Shown here: in pieces, positions 27,703 through 36,967 of the stretch
Layout of the letters: each line of letters opens with the position of its first letter
Position numbering within the stretch: position 1 is the first letter of the stretch
DNA from: Bacillus nakamurai
GTDB lineage: Bacteria; Bacillota; Bacilli; Bacillales; Bacillaceae
DNA: 64,000 nt
Assembly (NCBI RefSeq): GCF_001584325.1
Contig: NZ_LSAZ01000015.1
Span: forward strand, 1 to 64,000
Direction: 5' to 3'
Position numbers and translations under genes: made by a program
The notes under the pieces: generated by a model
Seen by the model: the letters and a program-made list of their open reading frames with translations, nothing else
Database searches by the model: none
Told to the model about the DNA's origin: nothing

Positions 27703-30346
27703 ATCCTTTCAGATAAACGGGAACATCATAATAAAGCGTATAGTCATCCAGCAGCGCATATAAGCTGTACATACGGTTTACCTGCTTATATGCCCAGCCG
27801 ATGTCGGTAGCGTATTGATGGGCTGCAGCTGCGGACCACCTCATTTTGTAGAGAGTGTCCTGTTCGTAGGCTGAATTATGAATGTAAGATGAACCTATAA
27901 ATTCAGCACCGCCAATAATGGCGGCTTCCGGAGTGAACCAGCCTTGATTATACGCGTATTGGGCGCCGTAGTAGTTCGGATTGCTGTCATAAGCGCCGAT
28001 TCCGTACATGTTGTAAACTGTTTTTCCATTGTATTTGATGCCGTTTGCAAGCTCTGATGAGCCGTTTCCTGTTTCAAGCAAAGCGTGTGAGATCAAATAC
28101 ACTTCATTTATGCTGTACTTGTTGGCAGCAGTTATAAAGGCTTGTCCTTTCCCCGTAAGAATCCCCTTATTGGCCAGTACTTTTTGGTTGATTTCGGATG
28201 CATTAAGCCCAGCCGTTTGAGAGAGCTTGAGAAATTGAAAGTAATATTGGCTGTCCAGCGTGTAGTTGTCTGGATTGACGTATTGTTCGACCTCATCACT
28301 GCTGGCATTTCTCCAGTTCATGCTGATTTTGGCCCAGCCGTTTGTTTGGCCGATGATGTTGACTTTGTCGCCTTTTTTCAATTGGCCGATGACATTGCCT
28401 GAACTGACTTCCGGGCTTGATCTGACGTTTAAAACATCAGCCGTGACCGTTTTAGAGGCCGTATTGATATACGTAAGCGATGCGTAAGCCGCGGCATCTG
28501 TTTGCGGGCTGACTGTCATCTGCTTTTTAACCATATCTTTAAGCGAGATATTGTAATTTGTATTCATGATTTGCGGGCCATTTTTTATTTTCACAATGGA
28601 CACCGTCCAGCCGTACAGCTGCTTCAGCTTTGCAGAGGCGGCTGATGCCGGCTCCATTCCCGTAAATTGATTATTGATATGAAGCTCGTAAATCGGAAGG
28701 CTTTTACTCGTATAGTTTGCTTGTAAATGTTTGGCGCTGAAATAGCTCATGCCGTTGTTTAAAACTGTTTTACTGCTGATCTTCTCAGTTGTGATCACGT
28801 ACTGTGTATATGCGGTTTTCCCCGTCTCTTTCACAGTGCCGGCCGCTTTGTTTTGCTTAAAAAAAGCTAACGCACGGTCAATGTCATCCTTCTCAAGCAG
28901 AGATGCCGTTTCAATCTGGAACTGTGTATACGCCGTTTCCCCTGTTTTTTGTGCAGAGGCGGATACTTTTTTCCCTTTGAAGAAATCCAATGAACGATTG
29001 ATTTTTGCTGTATCAAGCAGTGATTCAGTTGTGACTTGATAAGCTGTGCCCGTTTGCTTTGTCACCGTTTTTGAAGAAGCGCTCAGCTTATATCCCGCCA
29101 ACAGATTTAATCCTTTTTTAATCTTTGATTGGTCGGTTGTCTCCTGAGAAAGGAGCTGATATTCATTTTCTGTTGTTTTCCCTGCTGCGGTTTTTGTCGT
29201 TTTCACACCGTGCTGACGGAAAAATGCATCCGCTTTGTCAGCCTGAGCAGCCGTGATCTGTGCCGCAGTGATTTGGTAAATGGAAGCTGAGGCTGTCTTT
29301 TTTGCAGGAGACGCTGAGCAGTGCCATTTCTTCTTTTTAAAGAAGGATTGAATGCTTTGCAGCTGCTGAGCCGTCAGGCCGTTCATGATGACTGTATAAT
29401 TATTTTTCGTGCCGGCTTTTTGGTAAGTACCGCTGATGCCTGTATTCGTCTTGATTTGGCTGACGGCATTTTTTACAGCGCTTACTCCGTTAAAATAACC
29501 CGATTGAGCATTGTACACGTTCACCGTTTTGTTTCGGGTGATCTTTTGAACAGAGCCTTTGATTCCCGTTGTCTGTTCCAGCTGCTTGGCTAAGCTTGCC
29601 GCGCTGTTTGCGTCCTTCATATCAGAGGTCGTCACGGTGTAATTTGACCGGCCTTTTGCCGTCATGTTCAGCGATGATTTTAATCCTGTTTGTCTCTGAA
29701 AATCGGTTTGGATTTGAGCGGCTTTTTGGTCTCCGATAATCGTCCCGGATTGAATCTGGAACTGGGCGGCTGCCTGTTTAACCGGCTGGTATGCGGCTTT
29801 AACACCTGTTTGCTTTGTCAGGTCTTGAATCAGCGCTTTTGCATTCGCTTCCGATGCCAGCTCTGAGGTCACGACCTGTACGTACGGCTGTTTTGAACCT
29901 TTCGGCTTGACGCCGCCGGTCACTCCCGTTTCTTTCTTCAGTTTGGCAAGAAGGTTTTTCGTCTGCTGTTCGTCCGATAAAACACCTGATGTGACGGTTA
30001 CATACGGCTGTTTGCTGCCGCTTGCGCTGTAGGTGCCGCCCACACCCGTCTGTTTTGTAAAATCATTCAGCACCGCTTTTGCATCAGCTTCATTGTGTAA
30101 GCCTGATGCTGATATTTGATAAGTGAGCGGCGCATTTCCGGCTGCCTGAACGTCAGCCTGCCATCCCGTATCCTTTTTCAGTTTGCCTGCTGCTTGCATC
30201 GCCTGGCTTTCTGAAGGAAATTGCTGTTTCGTTTCCAATTGATAAATGGAATAGTCGCTGTACACAGCCTTTGCAGGAAGCGATATTGTGCCAAAGACAA
30301 GGAAAACGGCGGACACTAACATAGGTGCAACGAATCTCTTTTTCAT
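27701..30346 (-). CDS. lytD: LytD, endo-beta-N-acetylglucosaminidase
   Basis: A secreted 881-residue glucosaminidase, the second major vegetative autolysin. A signal peptide (about 1-27, ending KAVYS) is followed by roughly twelve SPOR-like repeats of 40-50 residues, each with a YxVxTxxLxxxxxAxxxLxxF-type core, which should bind the wall. Then comes a bacterial SH3 domain (TADVLNVRSSPEVSSGNVIG, near 640-690) and a C-terminal GH73 glucosaminidase domain with SHALLETGNGSSELANGI and NMYGIGAYDSNP. It hydrolyses the bond after N-acetylglucosamine in the glycan strand. It is monocistronic, with a sigma-D promoter, converging with tagB. Confidence 0.95.
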   Translation of the reverse strand: MKKRFVAPMLVSAVFLVFGTISLPAKAVYSDYSIYQLETKQQFPSESQAMQAAGKLKKDTGWQADVQAAGNAPLTYQISASGLHNEADAKAVLNDFTKQTGVGGTYSASGSKQPYVTVTSGVLSDEQQTKNLLAKLKKETGVTGGVKPKGSKQPYVQVVTSELASEANAKALIQDLTKQTGVKAAYQPVKQAAAQFQIQSGTIIGDQKAAQIQTDFQRQTGLKSSLNMTAKGRSNYTVTTSDMKDANSAASLAKQLEQTTGIKGSVQKITRNKTVNVYNAQSGYFNGVSAVKNAVSQIKTNTGISGTYQKAGTKNNYTVIMNGLTAQQLQSIQSFFKKKKWHCSASPAKKTASASIYQITAAQITAAQADKADAFFRQHGVKTTKTAAGKTTENEYQLLSQETTDQSKIKKGLNLLAGYKLSASSKTVTKQTGTAYQVTTESLLDTAKINRSLDFFKGKKVSASAQKTGETAYTQFQIETASLLEKDDIDRALAFFKQNKAAGTVKETGKTAYTQYVITTEKISSKTVLNNGMSYFSAKHLQANYTSKSLPIYELHINNQFTGMEPASAASAKLKQLYGWTVSIVKIKNGPQIMNTNYNISLKDMVKKQMTVSPQTDAAAYASLTYINTASKTVTADVLNVRSSPEVSSGNVIGQLKKGDKVNIIGQTNGWAKISMNWRNASSDEVEQYVNPDNYTLDSQYYFQFLKLSQTAGLNASEINQKVLANKGILTGKGQAFITAANKYSINEVYLISHALLETGNGSSELANGIKYNGKTVYNMYGIGAYDSNPNYYGAQYAYNQGWFTPEAAIIGGAEFIGSSYIHNSAYEQDTLYKMRWSAAAAHQYATDIGWAYKQVNRMYSLYALLDDYTLYYDVPVYLKG

Positions 30347-30393
30347 TCCTTCTCCTCTTTCTTATTCTATTGTTATCTATCAAACTAGTTTAT

Positions 30394-30419
30394 TTATCGG
30401 CGGGATTTCTTCATTTTTA
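30394..30419 (-). promoter_or_regulatory. Sigma-D promoter of lytD
   Basis: TAAA, 14 bases, GCCGATAA on the minus strand (7 of 8 in the -10 consensus GCCGATAT), 48 bases before the lytD start. Sigma-D control of lytD is established in B. subtilis. Confidence 0.85.
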
Positions 30420-30486
30420 CAGAGAGAAGGCTTCCAATTTACAAATAAAAAAACTTAATCCCATTCCTGAGATTAAGTTTTGATTT

Positions 30487-31437
30487 TTATATATGAGAGA
30501 CGATTAATGTACATTCGCCGTTTATTGTAAAGTCCGGCATCTGATCCGGCAATATGAAATGGGCGCCTTTTTCAAGCTTGCGGGAGGTCTCTTCATAGCT
30601 GAGGATTCCGCTCCCCTCTATGACGCTGCACAGCATAAACGGGGCATCCTGCGTCAGCTCGGCTGTGCCGCTGATATCCCATTTGTATACAGAAAAGTAT
30701 TCTCCCTGCACGAAGGTTTTGATGGTGGCGCCTTTTCTGGATTCTGTTGATTCATCTATAAATCCGTCCACATGAGGAACGGTTGCGGCGTTGATTGCCT
30801 TACGGAGATGAAGATCACGCTGGCTGCCGTTTCTATCCGTACGGCCGTAATCATATATCCGGTAAGCTGCATCTGAGTTTTGCTGTGTCTCCAGGACGAG
30901 CGTTCCGGCGCAGATGGCGTGAATGGTTCCGCTCGGTACGTAATAAAAGTCCCCGGGTTTGATTTTCACGCGGCGCAGCAGGCCTTCCCAATCTCCGCTG
31001 TTGATCATCGTGACAAGCTCTGCTTTGGATCGGGCTGTATGGCCGTATATGATCTCCGCATTTTCTTTACAGTCAATGATATACCAGCACTCTGACTTGC
31101 CCGTTTCTCCGTTTTCATGTTCCTCGGCATCATAATCATCCGGGTGGACTTTGATGGACATGTCTTGTTTGGCATCCAGCATTTTCGTCAGGAGCGGAAA
31201 GCGGTCTCCTTCGATTCCGCCAAATAATTCTCTGTGCCGGTCCCATAGTTCCATTAGGGTTTTTCCTTTATGTGGACCGCTTTTTACTGTGCTCAATCCG
31301 TTCGGATGAGCGGAAATCGCCCAGCATTCTCCGGTTGTGTCTGAAGGTATGTCGTATCCGAATCGTTCGCGTAATAAAGTGCCGCCCCAAATTTTCTCTT
31401 TACATACAGGCTGTAAAAAAATCGGCTCTTGCGTCAT
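30487..31437 (-). CDS. manA: Mannose-6-phosphate isomerase, class I
   Basis: A 316-residue zinc enzyme that interconverts mannose-6-phosphate and fructose-6-phosphate; at this position it corresponds to B. subtilis pmi. The cupin metal site shows in KVHPDDYDAEEH (His and Asp/Glu), KSECWYI and the later GTIHAICAGTLVLE. The frame runs 49 codons further upstream, but that part looks non-coding, and AAGGGGAGGGG stands before the ATG chosen. It is monocistronic, divergent from gerBA. Subtilis-group genomes usually hold further isomerases (manA proper, gmuF), so the symbol could also be pmi. Confidence 0.9.
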   Translation of the reverse strand: MTQEPIFLQPVCKEKIWGGTLLRERFGYDIPSDTTGECWAISAHPNGLSTVKSGPHKGKTLMELWDRHRELFGGIEGDRFPLLTKMLDAKQDMSIKVHPDDYDAEEHENGETGKSECWYIIDCKENAEIIYGHTARSKAELVTMINSGDWEGLLRRVKIKPGDFYYVPSGTIHAICAGTLVLETQQNSDAAYRIYDYGRTDRNGSQRDLHLRKAINAATVPHVDGFIDESTESRKGATIKTFVQGEYFSVYKWDISGTAELTQDAPFMLCSVIEGSGILSYEETSRKLEKGAHFILPDQMPDFTINGECTLIVSHI

Positions 31438-31594
31438 GTTCGTTCCCCTCCCCTTAAAAAGCGGCTCATATCCCATTCCCGCTGTGTCTCTGTTACAAAC
31501 ACAGCGAGTGCCGCTGCTAAAACATATGTATAAATGGCTGACCTGCTCATTATACCATTCAGACGGGGCCGAAAGCTCAGTCATTTCCTATTCC

Positions 31595-31624
31595 AGAATA
31601 AATCTCCTTGTTTGTCGCAAATTA
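31595..31624 (+). promoter_or_regulatory. Sigma-G-like promoter of gerB
   Basis: AGAATA, 17 bases, CAAATTA compared with the sigma-G consensus TGAATA-N17/18-CATACTA (5 of 6 and 5 of 7), 30 bases before gerBA. Forespore expression of gerB is established in B. subtilis. Confidence 0.5.
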
Positions 31625-31654
31625 AAATGACTGATGTAAAGGAGGGGGAACGCC

Positions 31655-33106
31655 GTGGCAATAAATGCTGAGCTGAAGCGCAATCTCGAGATCTTAAAAA
31701 AGCGGTTCGGCCAAAATGATGACATCATATTTTATTCCTTTACTTACGGAGACGATGAATGTGACGCCTGTCTGCTTTATATAGACGGGCTGACAGAAAA
31801 TAAATTGCTTGCACAATATATTATTTCACCGATGCAGGCCGCCGGGAAAAAACAAGAGGATGGGTCTGAAGAACCGCTCTCAGCCATATCTTTCGGTTAC
31901 CACCACACTCAGCTATCCTCATTAAAAGACGTTGAAGCAGACATTTTTTCCGGAAAATCGGTTCTGCTGGCCGATGGCTGCGGTGAAGCTCTCTCCTTTG
32001 AAACAGAAACGTTTAAAATGCGTGATATTGAAGAACCGCCGTCAGAACTGCTTGAACGCGGGCCGAGGGTAGGCTTTGTCGAAAAGCTTCGCACGAATAC
32101 CGCGCTTTTGCGGGAACAGGCCGGAGATCCCAACCTGCTGATCAAGGAGATCACACTCGGCAAGAGGACAAAAAAGAAAATCGCGGTGGCGTATATTCGG
32201 GATATTGCCCCGGATTACGTGGTAAAAGAAGTGTTTAAGAGACTGGATTCGATTGTGATTGATCATATTCCTGAGTCTGGCACTATCGAACAGCTTATTG
32301 AAGACAATACGTACAGCATTTTTCCGACGATTTTAAGCACTGAGCGTCCCGACCGGGTCATCGGCTCTTTGTTCGAAGGACGGGTTTCCATCATTGTAGA
32401 TGGCACGCCTTTTGTCCTTTTGGTTCCCGCCACTGTCGATGAGTTTATTCATTCTCCGGATGATTACTACCAGAGATGGATCCCTGTTTCATTGCTCAGG
32501 ATGCTTCGGTATACAAGCATTTTAATTACCATTTATTTACCCGGCCTTTACATATCACTTGTTACGTTTCATGTAGGCCTCTTGCCGACAAGAATGGCGA
32601 TTACGATTGCCGGGAGCAGATTAAATGTCCCTTTTCCTCCTTTTGTTGAAGCATTTATTATGATTTTTACAATTGAACTGATCAGGGAAGCGGGGCTCCG
32701 GCTGCCGAAGCCGATCGGGCAGACCATCGGATTGATTGGGGGGGTTGTCATCGGACAGGCTGCCGTTCAAGCAAATATCGTCAGCGCGATGATGGTGATC
32801 GTTGTCTCCATTACTGCCTTGGCCTCTTTTACGGCTCCGTCTTACGCATACAATTTCCCGCTGAGGATTATTCGCATTTTCTCGATGATTTCTTCCGCCG
32901 TCTTGGGATTATACGGGCTGATTATGTGCCATCTCCTCGTTATCGGGCACATTATGCGCCTGAAAAGCTTCGGCCAGGACTATATCATTCCGATCATGAC
33001 CCAGCCCGGACAAGATTTGAAGGATACGGTCGTCCGGCTTCCGACACGGTTTCTCAAAAGGCAGCCGACCAGAAAAGCGACGAAAGATAAAATCAAACAA
33101 AGGTGA
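31655..33106 (+). CDS. gerBA: GerBA, germinant receptor A subunit
   Basis: The A subunit of the GerB receptor, which with GerK senses the AGFK nutrients (asparagine, glucose, fructose, KCl) in the spore inner membrane. The 483-residue protein has a soluble N-terminal region of about 240 residues ending with IDHIPESGTIEQLIEDNTYS and TERPDRVIGSLFEGR. It then has about five membrane segments with the conserved PFPPFVEAFIMIFTIELIREA and RLPKPIGQTIGLIGGVVIGQ. The start is GTG with AAAGGAGGGGG upstream. It is the first gene of an intact three-gene operon; the damaged relative at 47.5 kb shows the same motifs. Confidence 0.95.
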   Translation: MAINAELKRNLEILKKRFGQNDDIIFYSFTYGDDECDACLLYIDGLTENKLLAQYIISPMQAAGKKQEDGSEEPLSAISFGYHHTQLSSLKDVEADIFSGKSVLLADGCGEALSFETETFKMRDIEEPPSELLERGPRVGFVEKLRTNTALLREQAGDPNLLIKEITLGKRTKKKIAVAYIRDIAPDYVVKEVFKRLDSIVIDHIPESGTIEQLIEDNTYSIFPTILSTERPDRVIGSLFEGRVSIIVDGTPFVLLVPATVDEFIHSPDDYYQRWIPVSLLRMLRYTSILITIYLPGLYISLVTFHVGLLPTRMAITIAGSRLNVPFPPFVEAFIMIFTIELIREAGLRLPKPIGQTIGLIGGVVIGQAAVQANIVSAMMVIVVSITALASFTAPSYAYNFPLRIIRIFSMISSAVLGLYGLIMCHLLVIGHIMRLKSFGQDYIIPIMTQPGQDLKDTVVRLPTRFLKRQPTRKATKDKIKQR

Positions 33107-33111
33107 TACCC

Positions 33112-34218
33112 ATGAAGCAATCTGAAGATAAGCTGTCTTTTATGCAAACCTCCATCATGGTAAGCGGAACGATGATCGGCTCCGGCATTTTAACGCTCCC
33201 CCGTTCTGCCGCATTAACAGACAGCCCGAGCGGGTGGATCATTATTCTGATTGAGGGCGCCGTGTATATCGGCCTCGTCCTGCTTTTTATGCCTTTTCTG
33301 CTGAAGAACAGTGAAAAAACCATTTATGAGCTGAATCGGGACATTATGGGCCGCGTCCTCGGGTCTTTATTGAATGTATTTATCAGTTTTTATTTCATTC
33401 TCACCATTTGTTTTCAAGCCCGGTTTCTCGGAGAGGTCACAAATTATTTTTTGTTAACAAATACGCCGATGGGTGTGGTCGTATTTATCTTTCTGGCGGT
33501 CGGCCTTTATCATGTGACAGGCGGCGTCTATCCGATCGCTAAGGTTTATGCCTATATTTTTCCGATAACGGTTATCATTCTTTTTGTGCTGCTGATGTTC
33601 AGCCTGAGATTGTTCAAACTGGACTTTATTCGCCCTATTATGGAAGGCGGATATAAAAGCTTTTTTGATCTGTTTCCAAAAACTCTTATTTATTTCTCAG
33701 GCCTTGAAGTGATTATTTATTTAGTGCCGTTTATGAAAAACCCGAAGCAGGCGAAAAAAGCGGTAGCCTTTGGAATCGGGAGCTCCACCTTGTTTTACAG
33801 CATTACTTTGTTTATCGTGATCGGCTGTATGACGATTGCTGAGGCCAAAACGGGAACGTGGCCGACGATTTCCCTTATTCATGCGTTAGAAATTCAGGGC
33901 ATTTTCATTGAGCGGTTTGATATCTTTTTGCTGGTCATGTGGACCTGCCAGCAGTTTACCTGCATGCTCGGTTCTTTTAAAGGAGCGCATCTCGGATTAA
34001 ATACCCTTTTCCGGCTGAAAAATAAAAATAATGTCTGGCTTTTGACGGGATTATTGGCGGTCACATTCGGTTTTTCCATGTATCCCGAAGACATCAATAG
34101 CGTGTTTGAATACGGAACGATGCTCGGGTATATGTTTTTTGCCGTGATCATGATTCCTTTTCTCATTTGGTTTTCAAGCTGGATGAAGAAAATATTCAGG
34201 AGGAAACAGACGTCATGA
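33112..34218 (+). CDS. gerBB: GerBB, germinant receptor B subunit
   Basis: A 368-residue integral membrane protein of the amino acid/polyamine/organocation superfamily (spore germination B type), with about ten hydrophobic segments. It opens with MQTSIMVSGTMIGSGILTLP, the discontinuous first helix typical of these transporters, and is the likely germinant-binding subunit. The ATG has GGTG upstream, and an in-frame GTG three codons earlier is ignored. It starts within a few bases of the gerBA stop and overlaps gerBC by four bases. Confidence 0.95.
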   Translation: MKQSEDKLSFMQTSIMVSGTMIGSGILTLPRSAALTDSPSGWIIILIEGAVYIGLVLLFMPFLLKNSEKTIYELNRDIMGRVLGSLLNVFISFYFILTICFQARFLGEVTNYFLLTNTPMGVVVFIFLAVGLYHVTGGVYPIAKVYAYIFPITVIILFVLLMFSLRLFKLDFIRPIMEGGYKSFFDLFPKTLIYFSGLEVIIYLVPFMKNPKQAKKAVAFGIGSSTLFYSITLFIVIGCMTIAEAKTGTWPTISLIHALEIQGIFIERFDIFLLVMWTCQQFTCMLGSFKGAHLGLNTLFRLKNKNNVWLLTGLLAVTFGFSMYPEDINSVFEYGTMLGYMFFAVIMIPFLIWFSSWMKKIFRRKQTS

Positions 34219-35342
34219 AACATTTCATAAAATTGACGGCGGCGCTGTTCACACTGATTGCGCTTTCGGGCTGCTGGGACGCCAAGGAGATTGAGAGGCT
34301 TTCATTCGCGCGGGGCTTGGCCATTGATGAGACGAGTGACCATCAATATAAATTAACCTATCAAAACCTGCTTCCCCAAAGCGAAAACAGCCAGGCTTCC
34401 GGCAGGCCCGCTTTTGTGAATGTGACGTCGCGGGGGGATACCATTCTTGAAGCGGTCAGTGACATCTCTTTAAAGGATCCGCCCGTTTACAGCGATCATT
34501 TAAAGGTTCTTATTTTCAGCGATAAATTGCTGGCTGACCAAAATATACTGCAAATGATGAATCATTTTATCCGTGATGATGAATTAAGGCGGAGCAGCTA
34601 TATTTTTGCGGCAAGGGGAAAAGCATCCGATATTTTGACAGAGCCGACGCCGAACCAGCAGCTGCCCATGCCGGCAGAGAAACTGATCGAACTCACCAAT
34701 AACGGAGGCTATAACGGAAAAATATTAAAGCCGCTTCGGATTGGAAGGGCATCGGTTTACTGTCATAACAAACTCAGCTTTCTGATTCAGGCGGTCGTGA
34801 ATAAGAACGGGAAAACGGTGTATGACGGAGCCGCGATTATAAAAAACGGAAAACACAACAGACTCGCCGGTTTTCTGTCTGCTTATGAGACACAGAGCCT
34901 CAATTGGCTGATGGGGACAATTGAGGGCGGTGTTTTGCCGGCAGAGATTGAACAACGCCCCATTACTTTTGAAATTAAGAAATCGAAGTCTAACATCACC
35001 CCACACTTAAAAAACGGAAAGCTGTCATTTCACGTAGCTGTGAAAACAAAGGGGCTGCTGTCCGAAAATCAATCGACCGCTGAAGATTCATTCGATAATC
35101 GATATTTAGACAGGCTGGAGCGGATTTTCGAAAAAAAATTAAAAAGTGACGTAAAAGAGGTCATTGCTAAGCTCCAAGGCCAATATGAAGCGGACCCTGT
35201 GTTCTTTTCCGAAAGTGTCAGAATTCACTATCCGGATTATTGGAAGAAGGTCAAACATCATTGGGATAAAACCTTTTCTGAAGCGGCGTTTGATTATGAC
35301 ATCTCTCTTCAAATTGTCAATTTCGGAATGATGGGACGATAA
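34215..35342 (+). CDS. gerBC: GerBC, germinant receptor lipoprotein C subunit
   Basis: A 375-residue lipoprotein of the Ger(x)C family. The signal sequence ends with the lipobox LSGC, lipidated Cys at 20, followed by WDAKEIERLSFARGLAIDE. The mature protein has the three-domain C-subunit layout ending with VRIHYPDYWKKVKHHWDKTF. It anchors outside the spore inner membrane and completes the GerB receptor. It is coupled to gerBB by an ATGA overlap. Its stop codon lies only three bases from the stop of the convergent next gene. Confidence 0.95.
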   Translation: MKHFIKLTAALFTLIALSGCWDAKEIERLSFARGLAIDETSDHQYKLTYQNLLPQSENSQASGRPAFVNVTSRGDTILEAVSDISLKDPPVYSDHLKVLIFSDKLLADQNILQMMNHFIRDDELRRSSYIFAARGKASDILTEPTPNQQLPMPAEKLIELTNNGGYNGKILKPLRIGRASVYCHNKLSFLIQAVVNKNGKTVYDGAAIIKNGKHNRLAGFLSAYETQSLNWLMGTIEGGVLPAEIEQRPITFEIKKSKSNITPHLKNGKLSFHVAVKTKGLLSENQSTAEDSFDNRYLDRLERIFEKKLKSDVKEVIAKLQGQYEADPVFFSESVRIHYPDYWKKVKHHWDKTFSEAAFDYDISLQIVNFGMMGR

Positions 35343-35370
35343 GCTTCAGCGTTTTTTTTCAACGCGAAGC
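35343..35370. repeat. Inverted repeat over two convergent stop codons
   Basis: GCTTC-A-GCGTT pairs with AACGC-GAAGC, with a T-rich loop of seven bases; it covers the end of gerBC and of the glycosyltransferase gene. The T run sits in the loop, so it is not a standard intrinsic terminator, yet no other terminator separates the genes. Confidence 0.5.
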
Positions 35371-36731
35371 AGAATTTGGTATATCCGGCTTTGTTCAGGC
35401 AGCTGCGTAACAGGAAATTGCATAGTCTGCGCCAGGCGGGTAATTTCCTGTAAAAACAGCTGCACCCGCCCATCAACATGGACATACGTATAGGCCTGCT
35501 TCTTCACTTCAAATTGGTCTTGCGGAAAGAGTGTATGCACCGTTTGCGGCGTAAAAAACCGCAGGTGGGTGCGGTCCAGAATGCCGGCGTCTCTGTAATT
35601 CCATTCACCGAGAAGAAGCGGAAATAACGCTTCCGCATGAGAAATATTCGGAATGCTGCAAACGATCGAGCCTGACGGAGATAAATGGGCCGCATAAGAT
35701 TGAATGACGCTCCACGGGTCCTTTAAGTGCTCCAGTATGTCAGCAAATATCATACAATCAAAAAAGCCTTCCGGATAAGGAAGCTTCACTTCTTCAACGT
35801 CTTCTTCCAAAACTGCTTGGTAATGTCCTTTTGCAGCTTTTGCCGCCAATGGATGCAGCTCGACACCGTACAGCTCACAGGACTGCCTGTTCATCAGCTC
35901 TAATCCCGTAGCTCCCGCACCGCATCCGGCATCAAGTATCCGTTTTGCTTCCGGCGGCACAAGCGCAGCAATTTCCGGTCTTGGGTGGGTGAAATAAGTG
36001 AAATCGGTGCCCCATTTTTCTGTAAAGCGCTGGCGGTTTGCCATATACAATTCATTGATATTGATATCTTGATTGGCCGTAAATGTGGCGTGGCCGTGGT
36101 GGTGTACAAAAGCATCGAGGGCGATTTCCAAGCCGTAGCCTTTTTGCAGGGCCCGCAGGCATAAATCATCATCTTCAAAGGAACCGTATCCGAACCGTTC
36201 ATCAAACGGCCCTATTTCTTCGATGACGTCTCTTTTGACAAGAAGGCAAAAGCCGACAAGCCGCAGCACTCGTTTCGTTTTGTGCTTTTCCCTTACACAA
36301 TAAGCCTCTGCAAAGGGCTCCATTTCTTCTAATGTTTGGTACGTATCAGGAAGCATTTGCGCGCCGCTGACATAGTTGCTGACAGGACCGACCATTCCGG
36401 TCCGCTCCGATTGATAGAGCACCCGCAGCATATTGCTGAGCCAATTTTTCGTAACCATTGTATCGTTGTTAAGAAAAAGCAGATTGTCCCCCGCTGCCGC
36501 TTCGATTCCTTGGTTGCAGCCTTTAGCGAACCCGAGGTTTTTTTCATTTAATATCACTTTGGCGTCCGGGAGCTTTGATAAATAGTCTTTTGTTCCGTCT
36601 GAAGAACCGTTATCCACTATAATGAGCTCAATCTCTTCCTGATCGGTGTATTTATCTATGCTGGCCAGACATTTTTTCGTCAGCTCCAGCTCATTGTATG
36701 TCAGAATAATAATGCTCGTTTTCACCGGCAT
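35346..36731 (-). CDS. Glycosyltransferase family 2 fused to a SAM methyltransferase
   Basis: A 461-residue two-domain protein. Residues 1-235 are a family 2 glycosyltransferase with IIILTYNELELTKKCL, IVDNGSSDGT at 38-47, the DXD-type FLNNDTMV at 87-93 and GYGSFEDDDLCLRALQKG at 181-198. Residues 260-400 are a class I methyltransferase with ILDAGCGAGATGLELM at 265-280, the acidic strand end GVELHPLA near 289 and MIFADILEHLKDP. It would glycosylate a surface or spore component and methylate a sugar or aglycone; substrate unknown. It has no counterpart that I recall between gerBC and ywtG in B. subtilis 168. The start may instead be GTG at 36725, which has better spacing from AAGGCGGGG. The upstream sequence suggests mother-cell expression. 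Confidence 0.85.
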   Translation of the reverse strand: MPVKTSIIILTYNELELTKKCLASIDKYTDQEEIELIIVDNGSSDGTKDYLSKLPDAKVILNEKNLGFAKGCNQGIEAAAGDNLLFLNNDTMVTKNWLSNMLRVLYQSERTGMVGPVSNYVSGAQMLPDTYQTLEEMEPFAEAYCVREKHKTKRVLRLVGFCLLVKRDVIEEIGPFDERFGYGSFEDDDLCLRALQKGYGLEIALDAFVHHHGHATFTANQDININELYMANRQRFTEKWGTDFTYFTHPRPEIAALVPPEAKRILDAGCGAGATGLELMNRQSCELYGVELHPLAAKAAKGHYQAVLEEDVEEVKLPYPEGFFDCMIFADILEHLKDPWSVIQSYAAHLSPSGSIVCSIPNISHAEALFPLLLGEWNYRDAGILDRTHLRFFTPQTVHTLFPQDQFEVKKQAYTYVHVDGRVQLFLQEITRLAQTMQFPVTQLPEQSRIYQILLRVEKKR

Positions 36732-36756
36732 CCCCGCCTTTTCCGTGACTTTGTTC

Positions 36757-36787
36757 TAACGTATGAAATGACCTGGGCTTTTATGTG
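36757..36787 (-). promoter_or_regulatory. Sporulation-type (sigma-K or sigma-E) promoter candidate
   Basis: CATACGTTA on the minus strand fits the sigma-K -10 CATANNNTA exactly and the sigma-E -10 CATACAAT in 6 of 8. CACATAA sits 16 bases upstream of it and offers either AC or ATA for the -35. It lies about 25 bases before the glycosyltransferase-methyltransferase start. Confidence 0.45.
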
Positions 36788-36868
36788 ATAGCATGTGATG
36801 GGCAGTCATGTGAAATCCCCTCCAAAATTCCCTTTAATATGATATATATCCTATTTTTTAATGAAAAG

Positions 36869-36894
36869 TGAAACATCCCCTCCGTCCTTTCGTC
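36869..36894 (+). promoter_or_regulatory. ECF (sigma-M type) promoter of the first LCP gene
   Basis: TGAAAC, exactly 16 bases, CGTC on the plus strand, 70 bases before the LCP gene. This is the consensus for the cell-envelope-stress ECF factors, with CGTC as preferred by sigma-M. Confidence 0.75.
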
Positions 36895-36967
36895 CAATGT
36901 AATAGGCTGATCTCCCACGAGCACCGGAGAGAATGCTGTAAACAGAGGAGAAATGAGAGGTAGAAAA

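Noticed and set aside
28560..30270. Repeat-rich part of lytD as a possible recombination artefact
   Set aside because: The repeats are diverged SPOR-like protein units, the frame is intact and the length matches LytD of B. subtilis.
31438..31584. 49-codon N-terminal extension of the mannose-6-phosphate isomerase
   Set aside because: The extension does not look like protein of this family, and a strong ribosome binding site stands before the internal ATG, giving the usual 316 residues.
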